Source of the DNA: Rectinema subterraneum
Lineage (GTDB): Bacteria; Spirochaetota; Spirochaetia; Treponematales; Rectinemataceae
Assembly: GCA_009768935.1 (NCBI GenBank)
Contig: WESA01000014.1
Span: 1 to 50,700 of the forward strand
Direction of reading: 5' to 3'
DNA: 50,700 nucleotides
Shown here: positions 16,711 to 24,809 of the stretch, piece by piece
Layout: every line of letters begins with the position of its first letter
Position numbering within the stretch: position 1 is the stretch's first letter
Notes under the pieces: model-generated
Database searches by the model: none
What the model saw: the letters and a program-made list of their open reading frames with translations, nothing else
Told to the model about the DNA's origin: nothing
Translations under genes and position numbers: made by a program

Positions 16711-17853
16711 TTAATTGCGTGCATTGTGCAAGCGCTCATCCCCGCTCAGCCCATGTGTATAGAGATATCCTATTTCTTCGATGACCTGGCGGGCGTTGTC
16801 GGGTGACTTGTCGAATATGACCTCGATGCCGAGATAGTGGGCGACCCCCAGCATGAATTCGATGCATGTCGTCGTATCGCATGTAATCGTGGAGTCTTCT
16901 CTCTTGAGATATCCGCGATGGAATGCGTCGTAGTATGAGCGCACTTCCTCAGGCAACACGAATTCGGCCTCGCGGACGATATTGTAGCAATAGCGGTCCA
17001 TAGAGAGAAAAAGAATGAAGAGCCACAGCCCGCGCAGTTCTCGCTCGAGGCGATTGAGGCCGTTACCGAGATTCAGCGTGATAAAATGCCGCACATCTCT
17101 TCCTACTGACTGGATAATTTCTTTATAGAATGCTTCCTTGCTTTCGAAATAGCGATAAAAGGATCCGATAGCCAGGCCTGCGTTCGATGCTACTTCGTGG
17201 ATATTGGTCTCGAAGTAGCCCTTTTCTCCAAAAAGCTTGCGGCCTTCAGCGAGAAGCTGTTCTCTGCTGTCCGGCAGAAGCTCGATCGGCAGGGGTGTGA
17301 TCGAAGTGGAAAAGACGCGGTCGGCATTGATGGGCTGTTCCTTCAGAATGCCGCTGTGCAGAATCGAGACAATGGCCTCAGGCTGAACAGGTATTTGATG
17401 GAATGCCCTGCGGATGCTCGCAAAGCGCAAGCCTCCTAGGGCGAACAAGTATTCAGCTGTTGAAGGCTTCCGGTCGAATACTACGGCAAAAGCTTTTTCG
17501 TATACGTCCTTGAGCTTTCGTTCATATTCGAAAAGCCGGTATTGCCCTTCGCGGAACACGCGAACGAGCGGCGTATTATTCTGCGAAAAATCATAGATAA
17601 TGCGCACAAATTGGCGCAGCCTGTCATTTGGCTCGATTTGAGCCAGCGGCGCAAGCGCTGATTCGATTTGTCCGACGACATAATCCAGAATGGCGCAGAA
17701 AATTTCTTCTTTGTTCTTAAAGTGGCGGTAGAAAGCTCCATTCGAAAGATTGGCGGACCGGCATATCTCGGCGACGGAAACAATTCCGTACCACCTTGCA
17801 GAGAAAAGACTTGCTGCGCTTTCGATCAGCGCCTTGCGAGTATCAGAGCCCAT
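16711..17853 (-). CDS. Tandem TetR-family regulator (two HTH domains in one chain)
   Basis: 380 residues containing two complete TetR DNA-binding domains. The first is at about 4-52 (SVAEICRSANLSNGAFYRHF), the second at about 196-245 (NIHEVASNAGLAIGSFYRYF). Each is followed by a helical segment that fits a ligand/dimer domain. TetR proteins are normally about 200 residues with one HTH, so this is a fusion of two. The start at 17853 is preferred over 17865 because GAGG lies upstream. It heads the operon with the KAS III-like and CoA-transferase genes and is divergent from the second KAS III-like gene. A repeated 15-bp motif between them may be its operator. Confidence 0.85.
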   Translation of the reverse strand: MGSDTRKALIESAASLFSARWYGIVSVAEICRSANLSNGAFYRHFKNKEEIFCAILDYVVGQIESALAPLAQIEPNDRLRQFVRIIYDFSQNNTPLVRVFREGQYRLFEYERKLKDVYEKAFAVVFDRKPSTAEYLFALGGLRFASIRRAFHQIPVQPEAIVSILHSGILKEQPINADRVFSTSITPLPIELLPDSREQLLAEGRKLFGEKGYFETNIHEVASNAGLAIGSFYRYFESKEAFYKEIIQSVGRDVRHFITLNLGNGLNRLERELRGLWLFILFLSMDRYCYNIVREAEFVLPEEVRSYYDAFHRGYLKREDSTITCDTTTCIEFMLGVAHYLGIEVIFDKSPDNARQVIEEIGYLYTHGLSGDERLHNARN

Positions 17854-17868
17854 ATTCAGCCTCATTGG

Positions 17869-17883
17869 GTGAGAGATGATTCA
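17869..17883. promoter_or_regulatory. Copy 1 of 15-bp motif, candidate operator of the tandem TetR
   Basis: GTGAGAGATGATTCA. It differs by one base from the copy at 18083-18097. It lies 10-24 bases downstream of the expected tetR transcription start. It is also part of an inverted repeat, GGTGA-N8-TCACC (17868-17885). Confidence 0.5.
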
Positions 17884-17899
17884 CCGCTTACATAAGTCT

Positions 17900-17928
17900 A
17901 GTATAGCCTTGCTTTTTCGAATGTGCAA
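17900..17928 (-). promoter_or_regulatory. Sigma-70-like promoter for the tetR operon
   Basis: Read on the minus strand: TTGCAC (17928-17923), 17-bp spacer, TATACT (17905-17900). This is a close match to consensus. Transcription would start near 17893, about 40 bases before the tetR start codon. Confidence 0.6.
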
Positions 17929-17964
17929 GCGAAATTTGCATGACCTAGCGAAAATCAGGCTTTT

Positions 17965-18000
17965 GCTTTTAAGTATTTTTAATAGAAAAACTTATGAAGC
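17965..18000. promoter_or_regulatory. Imperfect inverted repeat in the divergent control region
   Basis: GCTTTTAAGT and ACTTATGAAGC flank an AT-rich centre. Position midway between the two divergent promoters. It could bind a regulator or simply reflect AT-rich sequence. Confidence 0.25.
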
Positions 18001-18050
18001 TTTATTGTGATGCGTCTTCAAGGCGCCGCAAGAAAATTTCATTTTTCCTC

Positions 18051-18079
18051 TTGACGGATTGCAAATTCCATTCAACAAT
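18051..18079 (+). promoter_or_regulatory. Sigma-70-like promoter for the second KAS III-like gene
   Basis: TTGACG (18051-18056), 17-bp spacer, AACAAT (18074-18079; four of six consensus bases). Start of transcription near 18086, so copy 2 of the 15-bp motif would cover +1. Confidence 0.5.
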
Positions 18080-18082
18080 AGT

Positions 18083-18100
18083 GTGAGAGCTGATTCAGCT
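18083..18100. promoter_or_regulatory. Copy 2 of 15-bp motif with a palindrome, candidate operator
   Basis: GTGAGAGCTGATTCA (18083-18097) matches copy 1 at 14 of 15 bases. It overlaps AGCTGA-T-TCAGCT, a perfect inverted repeat at 18088-18100. The position over the expected +1 suits repression. Confidence 0.5.
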
Positions 18101-18171
18101 GTTGCTAGCTATGCTGCATCCTGTCTGGCCCCGGATGGGTAACAGCATCGATTTTCTTGATGGAGTGAAGC

Positions 18172-19194
18172 ATGCATGTTGGCATTGCGGGCATAGGCCT
18201 CTATATACCGGAACATCAAATGACAGCCTCGGATCTTGCGAAGGCAACAAGCGTGCCCGAGGATGTCATCGCCCTCAAGTTCGGCATAAAGACAAAACCG
18301 ATTGCAGGGCAGGAAGAGCCGACTAGCTACATGGGGTTCATGGCCGCGCAAGCAGCGCTCGAAGATGCTGCGATTCCAGCAGAGGATGTAGATCTTGTCA
18401 TCTGGTGTGGCGCCCAGCACAAAGATTATCCGTGCTGGCTTGCAGGCCTCAATGTCGCGAACAGACTAGGAGCAATCCGGGCCTGGAGTTTCGATATGGA
18501 AGCCATGTGCGGTTCGATGATGGCTGCCATCGATGTAGCAAAATCGCTCATGTTGGCTCGCGATGATTTGAACACAGTGCTGCTTGTTTCCGGCTATCGC
18601 AATAATGACCTCATCGATCTTTCCTATCCGCCGACTCGATTCATGATGGATATCGGCTCGGCTGGCTCCGCCTGCGTTCTCAGAAAAAATCTCGGGCGGA
18701 ATGTGGTACTCGCATCAGCGTTCAAAGGCGATGGCTCGCTTTCGGAGATGTGCGTGGTGCCTGTGCTTGGCTCCAAAGCATGGCCTCCAAAGCCTGAAGA
18801 CGCTCAGCATGCATCCTTCATAGTGCCTGATGAGCAGGTCTTCAAGCAGAAACTTGGCGAAGTCACTATGCCGAATTTTTATGCGGTTATCCGCGAATCG
18901 CTGAAAAGGAGCGGCTTGAGCGAGCGTGACATCGATTATCTTGCGATCCTGCACTTCAAGCGCAGTGCACACTTGGCGGTGCTCCAGGAGCTTGGACTGC
19001 GGGAGAATCAATCGACCTATCTGGAGGACTATGGCCATCTTGGCCAGAACGATCAGCTGTTGTCGATAAAGCTGGGGTTGGAGACGAGGAAGATCCGCGA
19101 TGGCAGCCGCATTGTGATGGTGGGAGCGGGGCTCGGCTTTGTGTGGGCGAGCACGGTGGTGGTGTGGGGGCCTGTGGCCGCTGACCATGCCTAG
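18172..19194 (+). CDS. Second KAS III-like protein, non-canonical active site
   Basis: 340 residues. The N-terminus VGIAGIGLYIPE and nucleophile Cys113 (DMEAMCGSMMAAI) are KAS III/HMG-CoA-synthase-like. The PHQAN region reads AILHFKRSAH (His261 may stand for the catalytic His). The GNTSAAS region reads YGHLGQND, with His289 in place of the catalytic Asn. It is therefore unlikely to be a normal FabH. GGAG lies upstream of the ATG at 18172. Divergent from tetR and upstream of the Liv transporter, with which it may be co-transcribed (165-bp gap). It might pair with the other KAS III-like protein as a heterodimer, as in PqsBC (inference). Confidence 0.8.
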   Translation: MHVGIAGIGLYIPEHQMTASDLAKATSVPEDVIALKFGIKTKPIAGQEEPTSYMGFMAAQAALEDAAIPAEDVDLVIWCGAQHKDYPCWLAGLNVANRLGAIRAWSFDMEAMCGSMMAAIDVAKSLMLARDDLNTVLLVSGYRNNDLIDLSYPPTRFMMDIGSAGSACVLRKNLGRNVVLASAFKGDGSLSEMCVVPVLGSKAWPPKPEDAQHASFIVPDEQVFKQKLGEVTMPNFYAVIRESLKRSGLSERDIDYLAILHFKRSAHLAVLQELGLRENQSTYLEDYGHLGQNDQLLSIKLGLETRKIRDGSRIVMVGAGLGFVWASTVVVWGPVAADHA

Positions 19195-19286
19195 ACCCGC
19201 CGACGGCGCATGTCTTGGCGGCTGTGCCCCAGCGGCGGCTGCGAGAAACTCGCCGGGGCAAGCGATGGAATCTTATAAGGGAACTG

Positions 19287-19309
19287 CCAGCCAGACTGGT
19301 TCTGGCTGG
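19287..19309 (+). promoter_or_regulatory. Perfect hairpin upstream of livK
   Basis: CCAGCCAGA-CTGGT-TCTGGCTGG, a 9-bp stem with 5-base loop. It is not followed by a T-run. It could stabilise the livK mRNA 5' end or reduce read-through from the KAS III-like gene. Confidence 0.45.
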
Positions 19310-19359
19310 ATAAAATAAGACAGGCCGCAGCAGAAAAGTGCGGCGGACAGGAGGCATTC

Positions 19360-20589
19360 ATGAAAAGAATGATGCTGGTACTTGCGGTGCTCGTATTATT
19401 TGCGGGCAGCGCATTCGCGCAGGGAACCACCAAGCTGGAGGGAACCATCAAACTGGGCGGGATCTGGACGCTCGCCGATATAACTGGCAAGCAGGGCAGT
19501 GCAGCTGCGCAGCTGGCGGTCGATGAGATCAATGCCGCAGGCGGAGTCCTCGGCAAAAAGCTCGAGCTCATTGTCGTCGATGACGAAGGCAAAGCTGATA
19601 AGGCCGCCGCTGCTGTCGAGAAGCTGGCCACAGTGGACAAGGTCGATGTCTTTGTGGGCGGTATGGCATCCGGTGCCGAGCTCGGCAAAATCCCTGCATT
19701 CAAGAAATATGGCAAAGTCGTCATGTCGACCGGCGCTGCAGGCAGTGCGACCGTGGAGAAAGCGCTCGGCCCGAGCCCGGAGTCCGATTTCTATTTCCAC
19801 CTGCATCCATGGGACTACAACCAGGGCGCTTCCTATGCGGAAGGCTGGGACGCAATCCAGAAAAAATATCCGCAGATTCAGATAAAGAAGATCTTCCTCG
19901 CGTATGAGGAAGGTGCCTTCGGCAAGTCCTCATGGGATGCGACGAAAGTACTCTTCGGCAGCGACAAGCGGTACACCATCGACGGCGCCTCATTCAAGAG
20001 CGCGCTCCTCGGCGGCGGCGACTACACCGCGGTGCTCGAAGCGGCAAAAGCATTCAAGCCCGACCTCTTCATTTGGGCCGGCTATGATGCGGACGCCCTC
20101 CCCATGCTCGAACAGGCGAAGGCAATGAAATTCAGCCCGGGCATCTACCTCGGAGCACCTCCCGGATGGCCCATCGGCTTCGGTTCTTCCAAGCTCGCCC
20201 GCAATGTCATGCTGTACGGCATGTGGTCCCCGGCGATCAACGACATCAATCCAGTGAGCGCGAAGTTCTACAAGAACTATATAGCCAAATACAGGGAAGA
20301 GCCCGCCACTTATTTTGCGCCGCTCGCCTATTCAGCCGTCTATATCGTCGCTGAAGGCATCAAGGCTGCTGGAACCACGGAGACCGGCCCGCTTGTCAAG
20401 GCGCTTGAGCAGACCAAGTATGTCTCTCCGCTCGGGGAAGTAATCACCTTCAAGCCGTCCAACATTATCAAGCATCAGGGCATTACACGGCAGAAGATAC
20501 TCCAGTGGCAGAATGGCATCCAGGAAGTCATCTGGCCGTTTGAAACCGCGACCGCGGAACCGGTGTATCCGTTCCCGGCATGGAAGTAA
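19360..20589 (+). CDS. livK: Branched-chain amino acid-type ABC substrate-binding protein (LivK-like)
   Basis: 409 residues with a signal peptide (MKRMMLVLAVLVLFAGSAFA, cleavage before QG) and no lipobox cysteine. The mature protein is a type I periplasmic binding protein: IKLGGIWTLADITGKQG, AVDEINAAGGVLGKKLELIVVDDEG, then DVFVGGMASG and a hinge-containing second lobe. Family members bind Leu/Ile/Val, but also amides, urea or aromatic acids; this one is placed among acyl-CoA genes, so the ligand may be an organic acid (inference). GGAGG precedes the ATG. First gene of the transporter set. Confidence 0.88.
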   Translation: MKRMMLVLAVLVLFAGSAFAQGTTKLEGTIKLGGIWTLADITGKQGSAAAQLAVDEINAAGGVLGKKLELIVVDDEGKADKAAAAVEKLATVDKVDVFVGGMASGAELGKIPAFKKYGKVVMSTGAAGSATVEKALGPSPESDFYFHLHPWDYNQGASYAEGWDAIQKKYPQIQIKKIFLAYEEGAFGKSSWDATKVLFGSDKRYTIDGASFKSALLGGGDYTAVLEAAKAFKPDLFIWAGYDADALPMLEQAKAMKFSPGIYLGAPPGWPIGFGSSKLARNVMLYGMWSPAINDINPVSAKFYKNYIAKYREEPATYFAPLAYSAVYIVAEGIKAAGTTETGPLVKALEQTKYVSPLGEVITFKPSNIIKHQGITRQKILQWQNGIQEVIWPFETATAEPVYPFPAWK

Positions 20590-20612
20590 GCATCATCAGG
20601 TGAACCGGAAGA

Positions 20613-20651
20613 CCGCCGCAGGCAGGTGCCATGGGCCCCTCCCTGCGGCGG
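20613..20651 (+). promoter_or_regulatory. GC-rich intercistronic hairpin between livK and livH
   Basis: CCGCCGCAGG (20613-20622) pairs perfectly with CCTGCGGCGG (20642-20651). The loop contains an ATG (20631) in the livH frame. Such hairpins commonly protect the livK part of a polycistronic mRNA from decay; this use is inferred. No T-run follows. Confidence 0.6.
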
Positions 20652-20678
20652 CATAATCTGAACATACAGGCAGTCAAG

Positions 20679-21602
20679 ATGGCAATCAAACAGCGTAAAG
20701 CGATCATTTTCGCGATCAGCATCGCAACTGCGGTTGTGCTGATACTGTGGAAGCCCACCGTGCTGATCTACGGCCTGCAGGCGGCAGGGCTCTATGCGGC
20801 GGTGGCGATCCCGATGGGGCTCGTTCTCGGCATCGTGCATATCGTCAACCTTTCGCATGGCGAATTCATGATGCTGGCCTCCTATGCGACGTATACCGTG
20901 TGCAGGGCATTGGGGGTGGACCCGCTCATTGCGCTCATCCCGGCGGCGCTTGTCACTGCGCTTTTCGGGTGGGTGGTGTTCCAGCTCACCATAAGGAGAG
21001 CGCTCAAAGCCCCTGAGCTGAACCAGCTCATTCTCACTTTCGGTCTGGCCATCGCTTTCAGCCAGATTATCAATCTCATATTTACTTCCCAGACATACAA
21101 GCTGTCTCTCGAATACTCATCGATGTCGCTAGATATCGGCGATCTTTCCTTTGGCGTATGGTCCTTTGTGTTTGTCGCAGTGGCGGTGATCTATGCCGTC
21201 GGTCTGCAGATGTTCCTCACGAAAACAAGGACCGGCAAGGCGGCTCTGGCGGTCGGTCAGAACCCGAAGGGTGCAGCCATCGTCGGCATTGATGTCTATC
21301 GGACATACGGGCTTGTGTTTGCGCTGGCCATTGGACTGGTCGGTGCCATGGGCGCGCTGTTCCTGACCAAGTCCGCTATTTTCCCGGGCGTTGGTTCCCC
21401 CTTCACCATGAAAAGTTTCAGCCTTGTCGCGATGGCGGGCATCGGGAATATCCCCGGAATTCTCGGCGCGAGTGTCCTGCTCGGACTTGCGGAGAATTTC
21501 CTGCGTTCGTTCCGCGGCACGAGGGATTGGGCGGAGATTGTGTATTTCGTGCTGATCATCGCGGTCATCCTGTCGCGCTCTCTGAAAGGGAAAAAATCAT
21601 GA
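20679..21602 (+). CDS. livH: Branched-chain amino acid-type ABC permease LivH
   Basis: 307 residues, about eight membrane helices. LivH signatures are YAAVAIPMGLVLGIVHIVNLSHGEF (short form: NLSHGEFMMLA), the EAA-like region RTGKAALAVGQNPKGAAIVGI and GVGSPFTMKSF. An upstream ATG at 20631 lies inside a hairpin loop and would add 16 polar residues, so 20679 is preferred, although its ribosome site is weak. Ends in an ATGA overlap with livM. It forms the membrane channel with LivM. Confidence 0.87.
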   Translation: MAIKQRKAIIFAISIATAVVLILWKPTVLIYGLQAAGLYAAVAIPMGLVLGIVHIVNLSHGEFMMLASYATYTVCRALGVDPLIALIPAALVTALFGWVVFQLTIRRALKAPELNQLILTFGLAIAFSQIINLIFTSQTYKLSLEYSSMSLDIGDLSFGVWSFVFVAVAVIYAVGLQMFLTKTRTGKAALAVGQNPKGAAIVGIDVYRTYGLVFALAIGLVGAMGALFLTKSAIFPGVGSPFTMKSFSLVAMAGIGNIPGILGASVLLGLAENFLRSFRGTRDWAEIVYFVLIIAVILSRSLKGKKS

Positions 21603-22537
21603 ACCGGACACTGGTGCGCATTCTTCTTATACTCATCGCGGTGGCCGCGGTGGCGCTTCCCGCGTTTGCTGGCGATTACCCGCTACAGGTCGCCCGCAAT
21701 ATCATGCTGTACATGGCGCTCGCCATCAGCTGGGACATGCTGCTGCGGTCGGGGCAGATATCCTTCGGCATTGCCGGACTGTTCGGTATAGGCGCATATG
21801 CAGCGATCCTCGGCGTCGTGCGGGCAGGCATGCCTACTTGGCTTTCGATTCCTTTCGCTGCGGTTTTTGCAGCCCTGGTTGCCTTCCTGATCGGATTTGT
21901 CATTCTGAGGCTGAGGGCGATGTATTTTTCCATCGTCACGCTGGCTCTGGGAGAAATCTTCCGGATCATTGTGCACAACCTGCATGATTTCACCGGAGGG
22001 CCTGAAGGCGTTGTCATGCAACAGGGGGTCATGTTCGGAGGGAATGCCAGCAAGCTGTACTGGCTGGTACTGGCCGGCCTTTTGGTAGCTATCGCTGCTT
22101 CGTACTGGTTCGAAAAAAGCCGCATTCACTTCGCGCTCACGGCGATCAGGAATAATGAGATATCCGCGAAATCATCGGGCGTGGATATTTTCCGCTGGCT
22201 GCTGCTTGCGTTTGTCGTGACATCTGCCATCCAGGGAATGCTCGGCGGCATTTTCGTCATGTCGTACGGGTTTGCGGCGCCCGATGTGGTTTTCAGCGCT
22301 GATTTCACGCTTCTGCCGCTCGCGATGGCGCTCCTGGGTGGAGTGTACAGCACGAGAGGGCCGATTTTCGGCGCTATTCTTCTCGGCCTGGTCGCGGAGT
22401 GGCTCAAGCTGAAAATTCCCTACGGCCACCTCGTCGTCTATGGCATCATGATCATTATTGTCATTCTTTTCATGCCGCAGGGACTCAAGAATCTCCTTAA
22501 GCCGGCAGCGAAACGCGCAGAGGGGAGGAGCGCATGA
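21599..22537 (+). CDS. livM: Branched-chain amino acid-type ABC permease LivM
   Basis: 312 residues, many hydrophobic helices. LivM hallmarks are [23 protein letters not shown] and the cytoplasmic loop [18 protein letters not shown]. The start at 21599 overlaps the livH stop (ATGA) and has AAAGGGA upstream. It is coupled in turn to livG by ATGA. Confidence 0.88.
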   Translation: MNRTLVRILLILIAVAAVALPAFAGDYPLQVARNIMLYMALAISWDMLLRSGQISFGIAGLFGIGAYAAILGVVRAGMPTWLSIPFAAVFAALVAFLIGFVILRLRAMYFSIVTLALGEIFRIIVHNLHDFTGGPEGVVMQQGVMFGGNASKLYWLVLAGLLVAIAASYWFEKSRIHFALTAIRNNEISAKSSGVDIFRWLLLAFVVTSAIQGMLGGIFVMSYGFAAPDVVFSADFTLLPLAMALLGGVYSTRGPIFGAILLGLVAEWLKLKIPYGHLVVYGIMIIIVILFMPQGLKNLLKPAAKRAEGRSA

Positions 22538-23256
22538 TAAAGCTCAGAACCACAAACCTCACCAAGCGCTTCATGGGCCTTGTGGCGGTTAACAATGTAT
22601 CCTTCTCCATGGAGGAGGGCGAAATCCTCGGCATTATCGGCCCGAACGGTGCAGGGAAAACAACCTTCATCAACCTCATATCAGGCATTATCATGCCGAG
22701 CGAGGGCAGGATTGAATATAAAGGTCAGGATATCACCTGGATGCCGGCTCACGAGCGGGCTCGGATCGGCATCGCCCGCACCTATCAGCTCATTCATCCG
22801 CTGGAAAACCTTACATTGATTGAAAATGTGATGGTCGGATCGATTTTTGCGAGAGGACACAGCCTGAAGGAAGGCCGACGCAGAGCGGAGAACCTCTGTC
22901 ACGAACTCGGGCTGACCGACCTCGAAAGGGATACGAGCCGCCTGACGATTCTTGAGGTAAAGAAGATGGAAATCGCCCGGGCCCTGGCCAATGAGCCTGA
23001 AGTACTCTTCCTTGATGAAGTGATGGCAGGGCTCAATTCCGACGAAACGAAAGAACTCATCGCGATGGTGCAGAAGATCGCCCGAGAGAAGAACCTCGCG
23101 GTCGGCGTGGTAGAGCATGTCATGGGCGTTATTCGCGAGCTGACGCATCGCGTTATCGTGCTTGAAGCAGGGGAGCTGATCGCCGAAGGCAAGTACGAGG
23201 AAGTATCCAGAAACCCGCGAGTCATTGAAGCGTATCTGGGGGGAGGAGCCGCCTGA
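22534..23256 (+). CDS. livG: ABC transporter ATPase LivG, unusual signature motif
   Basis: 240 residues. Walker A is GPNGAGKTT, the Q-loop region is [10 protein letters not shown], Walker B is [10 protein letters not shown] (Val replaces the usual Pro) and the switch His is in VVEHVMG. The ABC signature, normally LSxGQ, reads [15 protein letters not shown], so Gly and Gln are missing. Some LivG-type proteins are known to deviate here, so this need not abolish activity. In a dimer with LivF one site could then be degenerate. Overlaps livM (ATGA) and touches livF. Confidence 0.87.
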   Translation: MIKLRTTNLTKRFMGLVAVNNVSFSMEEGEILGIIGPNGAGKTTFINLISGIIMPSEGRIEYKGQDITWMPAHERARIGIARTYQLIHPLENLTLIENVMVGSIFARGHSLKEGRRRAENLCHELGLTDLERDTSRLTILEVKKMEIARALANEPEVLFLDEVMAGLNSDETKELIAMVQKIAREKNLAVGVVEHVMGVIRELTHRVIVLEAGELIAEGKYEEVSRNPRVIEAYLGGGAA

Positions 23257-23957
23257 TGCTGAAAATACAAGGTCTGGAATGCGGCTATGGCCGGATGAAA
23301 GTGCTCGAAGGCATCAACTTCGAGGTCGGTGCCGAATCTGTCGGCTTGTTCGGCCCGAATGGAGCGGGTAAGACGACGCTGATCAGCGCAGTCATGGGAA
23401 TGATAAAGCCGTGGAAGGGCAGCATCGAGCTGGAGGGGGTGAGGATCGGAGGCGCTGAGACTTTCACCATAGCCCGGATGGGGGTCGCGCTGGTGCCGCA
23501 GGAAAGGGAACTGTTCCCCGGAATGTCGGTCGAGGACAACCTCATGCTGGGCGCGGCATATATTCCCCATGCAAAAGACGATATTCCGAATCAGCTCGAA
23601 AAGGTTTTTGAGCTTTTCCCTATTCTGAAAGAAAGGCGCACGCAATATGCCGGCACAATGTCGGGAGGACAGCAGAGGATGCTCGCAATCGGGCGGGCGC
23701 TTATGTCCAAACCACGGCTTCTAATTCTCGATGAGCCTTCGCTCGGCCTGCAGCCTTCGATTGTTGCGGAAGTGTTCGAGGTGCTGAAGAGCCTGAAAAG
23801 TTCGATCTCGATTCTTGTCACCGAACAGAATGTGCGCGAAAGCCTCAAGGCCATAGACCGCGGCTATGTGCTCGAAAACGGGCGCATTGTGCTCGAGGAC
23901 AGCGCCGAAGGCTTGAAAACGAACCCCCACGTCGTAAAATCCTATCTGGGGCTGTAA
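23256..23957 (+). CDS. livF: ABC transporter ATPase LivF
   Basis: 233 residues with complete motifs: Walker [10 protein letters not shown], signature MSGGQQRMLAIGRAL, Walker B LLILDEPSLGLQP and switch His replaced by Gln in LVTEQNVRE, as usual for LivF. It shares one base with the livG stop. It supplies the second ATPase of the LivHMGF complex. Confidence 0.9.
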   Translation: MLKIQGLECGYGRMKVLEGINFEVGAESVGLFGPNGAGKTTLISAVMGMIKPWKGSIELEGVRIGGAETFTIARMGVALVPQERELFPGMSVEDNLMLGAAYIPHAKDDIPNQLEKVFELFPILKERRTQYAGTMSGGQQRMLAIGRALMSKPRLLILDEPSLGLQPSIVAEVFEVLKSLKSSISILVTEQNVRESLKAIDRGYVLENGRIVLEDSAEGLKTNPHVVKSYLGL

Positions 23958-23976
23958 GCTGAATATTTAAATTTGT

Positions 23977-23987
23977 GGGTCAGACCC
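23977..23987. repeat. REP-like palindrome GGGTCaGACCC
   Basis: A perfect 5-bp stem with a 1-base centre just before the ribosome site of the first alpha/beta hydrolase gene. It resembles the core of REP-type palindromes found in many genomes. A single copy in this window, so a mobile-repeat origin is only possible. Confidence 0.3.
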
Positions 23988-23999
23988 CGGAGGTTAAAT

Positions 24000-24809
24000 A
24001 TGGCTAGCGGTTTTGTCGCGGTGAATGGCATAAAGCTGGCGTACGAGCTGAGCGGGACGCGCGGCGTGGGCTCTGCGGATGCGCCGCTTGTGCTCTTGAA
24101 TGGTATTGCCATGTCAATTTCTCATTGGAAGCCGCTCATTGCCGCGCTTCCTGAAGGAACGCGCTGTCTGTGTCATGATTTTCGCGGCCAGACGCTCAGC
24201 GAAAAACCCGCGGGTCCATATTCGCTTGTCATGCATGCGGATGATCTTGCGGCGTTGATGGACGCTTTGCATATCGAGCGCGGGCATATTGTGGGGACTT
24301 CGTACGGCTCTGAAGTGGCCATGGAATTTGCCATCCGGTATCCTGAGCGATGTGCGTCCCTTGTTGTGATCGATGGGGTGAGCGAGCTCGATCCGGTGCT
24401 TGATGCCGCGGTCGTTTCGTGGATGGAAACGGCCAGAACCGATGCGCGTCTATTTTACAAGACTATGCTGCCGTGGACATATTCATCCGGGTATATTGCG
24501 GCCCAGAAAGCGATACTCGCTGCGCGCGAGGAAGCGGTAGCAAAATTGCCACCCGAGTGGTTCAAGGCATTTGTCGAGCTCTGTAAAGCATTTCTCGATA
24601 TCGACATAACGCCGAGGCTAGGCGCAATTGCCTGCCCGACCACAGTGCTCGTCGGTGAAAAGGATATTCTCAAGCATAAAGGGTTTTCGGAAATCATCGC
24701 ACGGAATATTCCGGGCGCGATGCTGCACGTCATTCCAGATGCAGGCCATGCGGTGGTCATCGAGCAGCCTGCAGTTGTTGCGGAGGAGATATGGCAAGCG
24801 GTTTCGTAG
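24000..24809 (+). CDS. Alpha/beta hydrolase, enol-lactonase-like
   Basis: 269 residues. The fold is clear: LVLLNGIAMSISHW (oxyanion region), CLCHDFRGQTLSEKP, nucleophile elbow GTSYGS, an acidic residue in VLVGEKDIL and the catalytic His in DAGHAVVIEQP. Sequence character is closest to the 3-oxoadipate enol-lactonase/carboxylesterase group, without proof of substrate. GGAGG precedes the ATG at 24000. It starts MASGFVAVN, almost the same as the next gene's product, and overlaps that gene by 19 bases. The two are likely tandem duplicates. Confidence 0.82.
   Translation: MASGFVAVNGIKLAYELSGTRGVGSADAPLVLLNGIAMSISHWKPLIAALPEGTRCLCHDFRGQTLSEKPAGPYSLVMHADDLAALMDALHIERGHIVGTSYGSEVAMEFAIRYPERCASLVVIDGVSELDPVLDAAVVSWMETARTDARLFYKTMLPWTYSSGYIAAQKAILAAREEAVAKLPPEWFKAFVELCKAFLDIDITPRLGAIACPTTVLVGEKDILKHKGFSEIIARNIPGAMLHVIPDAGHAVVIEQPAVVAEEIWQAVS

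Noticed and set aside
17866..18171. Short gene in the 306-bp divergent gap
   Set aside because: No frame with a ribosome site and coding character; the gap is AT-rich and occupied by two promoters and operator-like repeats.
20631..20678. LivH start at ATG 20631
   Set aside because: It lies in the loop of a GC-rich hairpin and adds polar residues not seen in LivH proteins.
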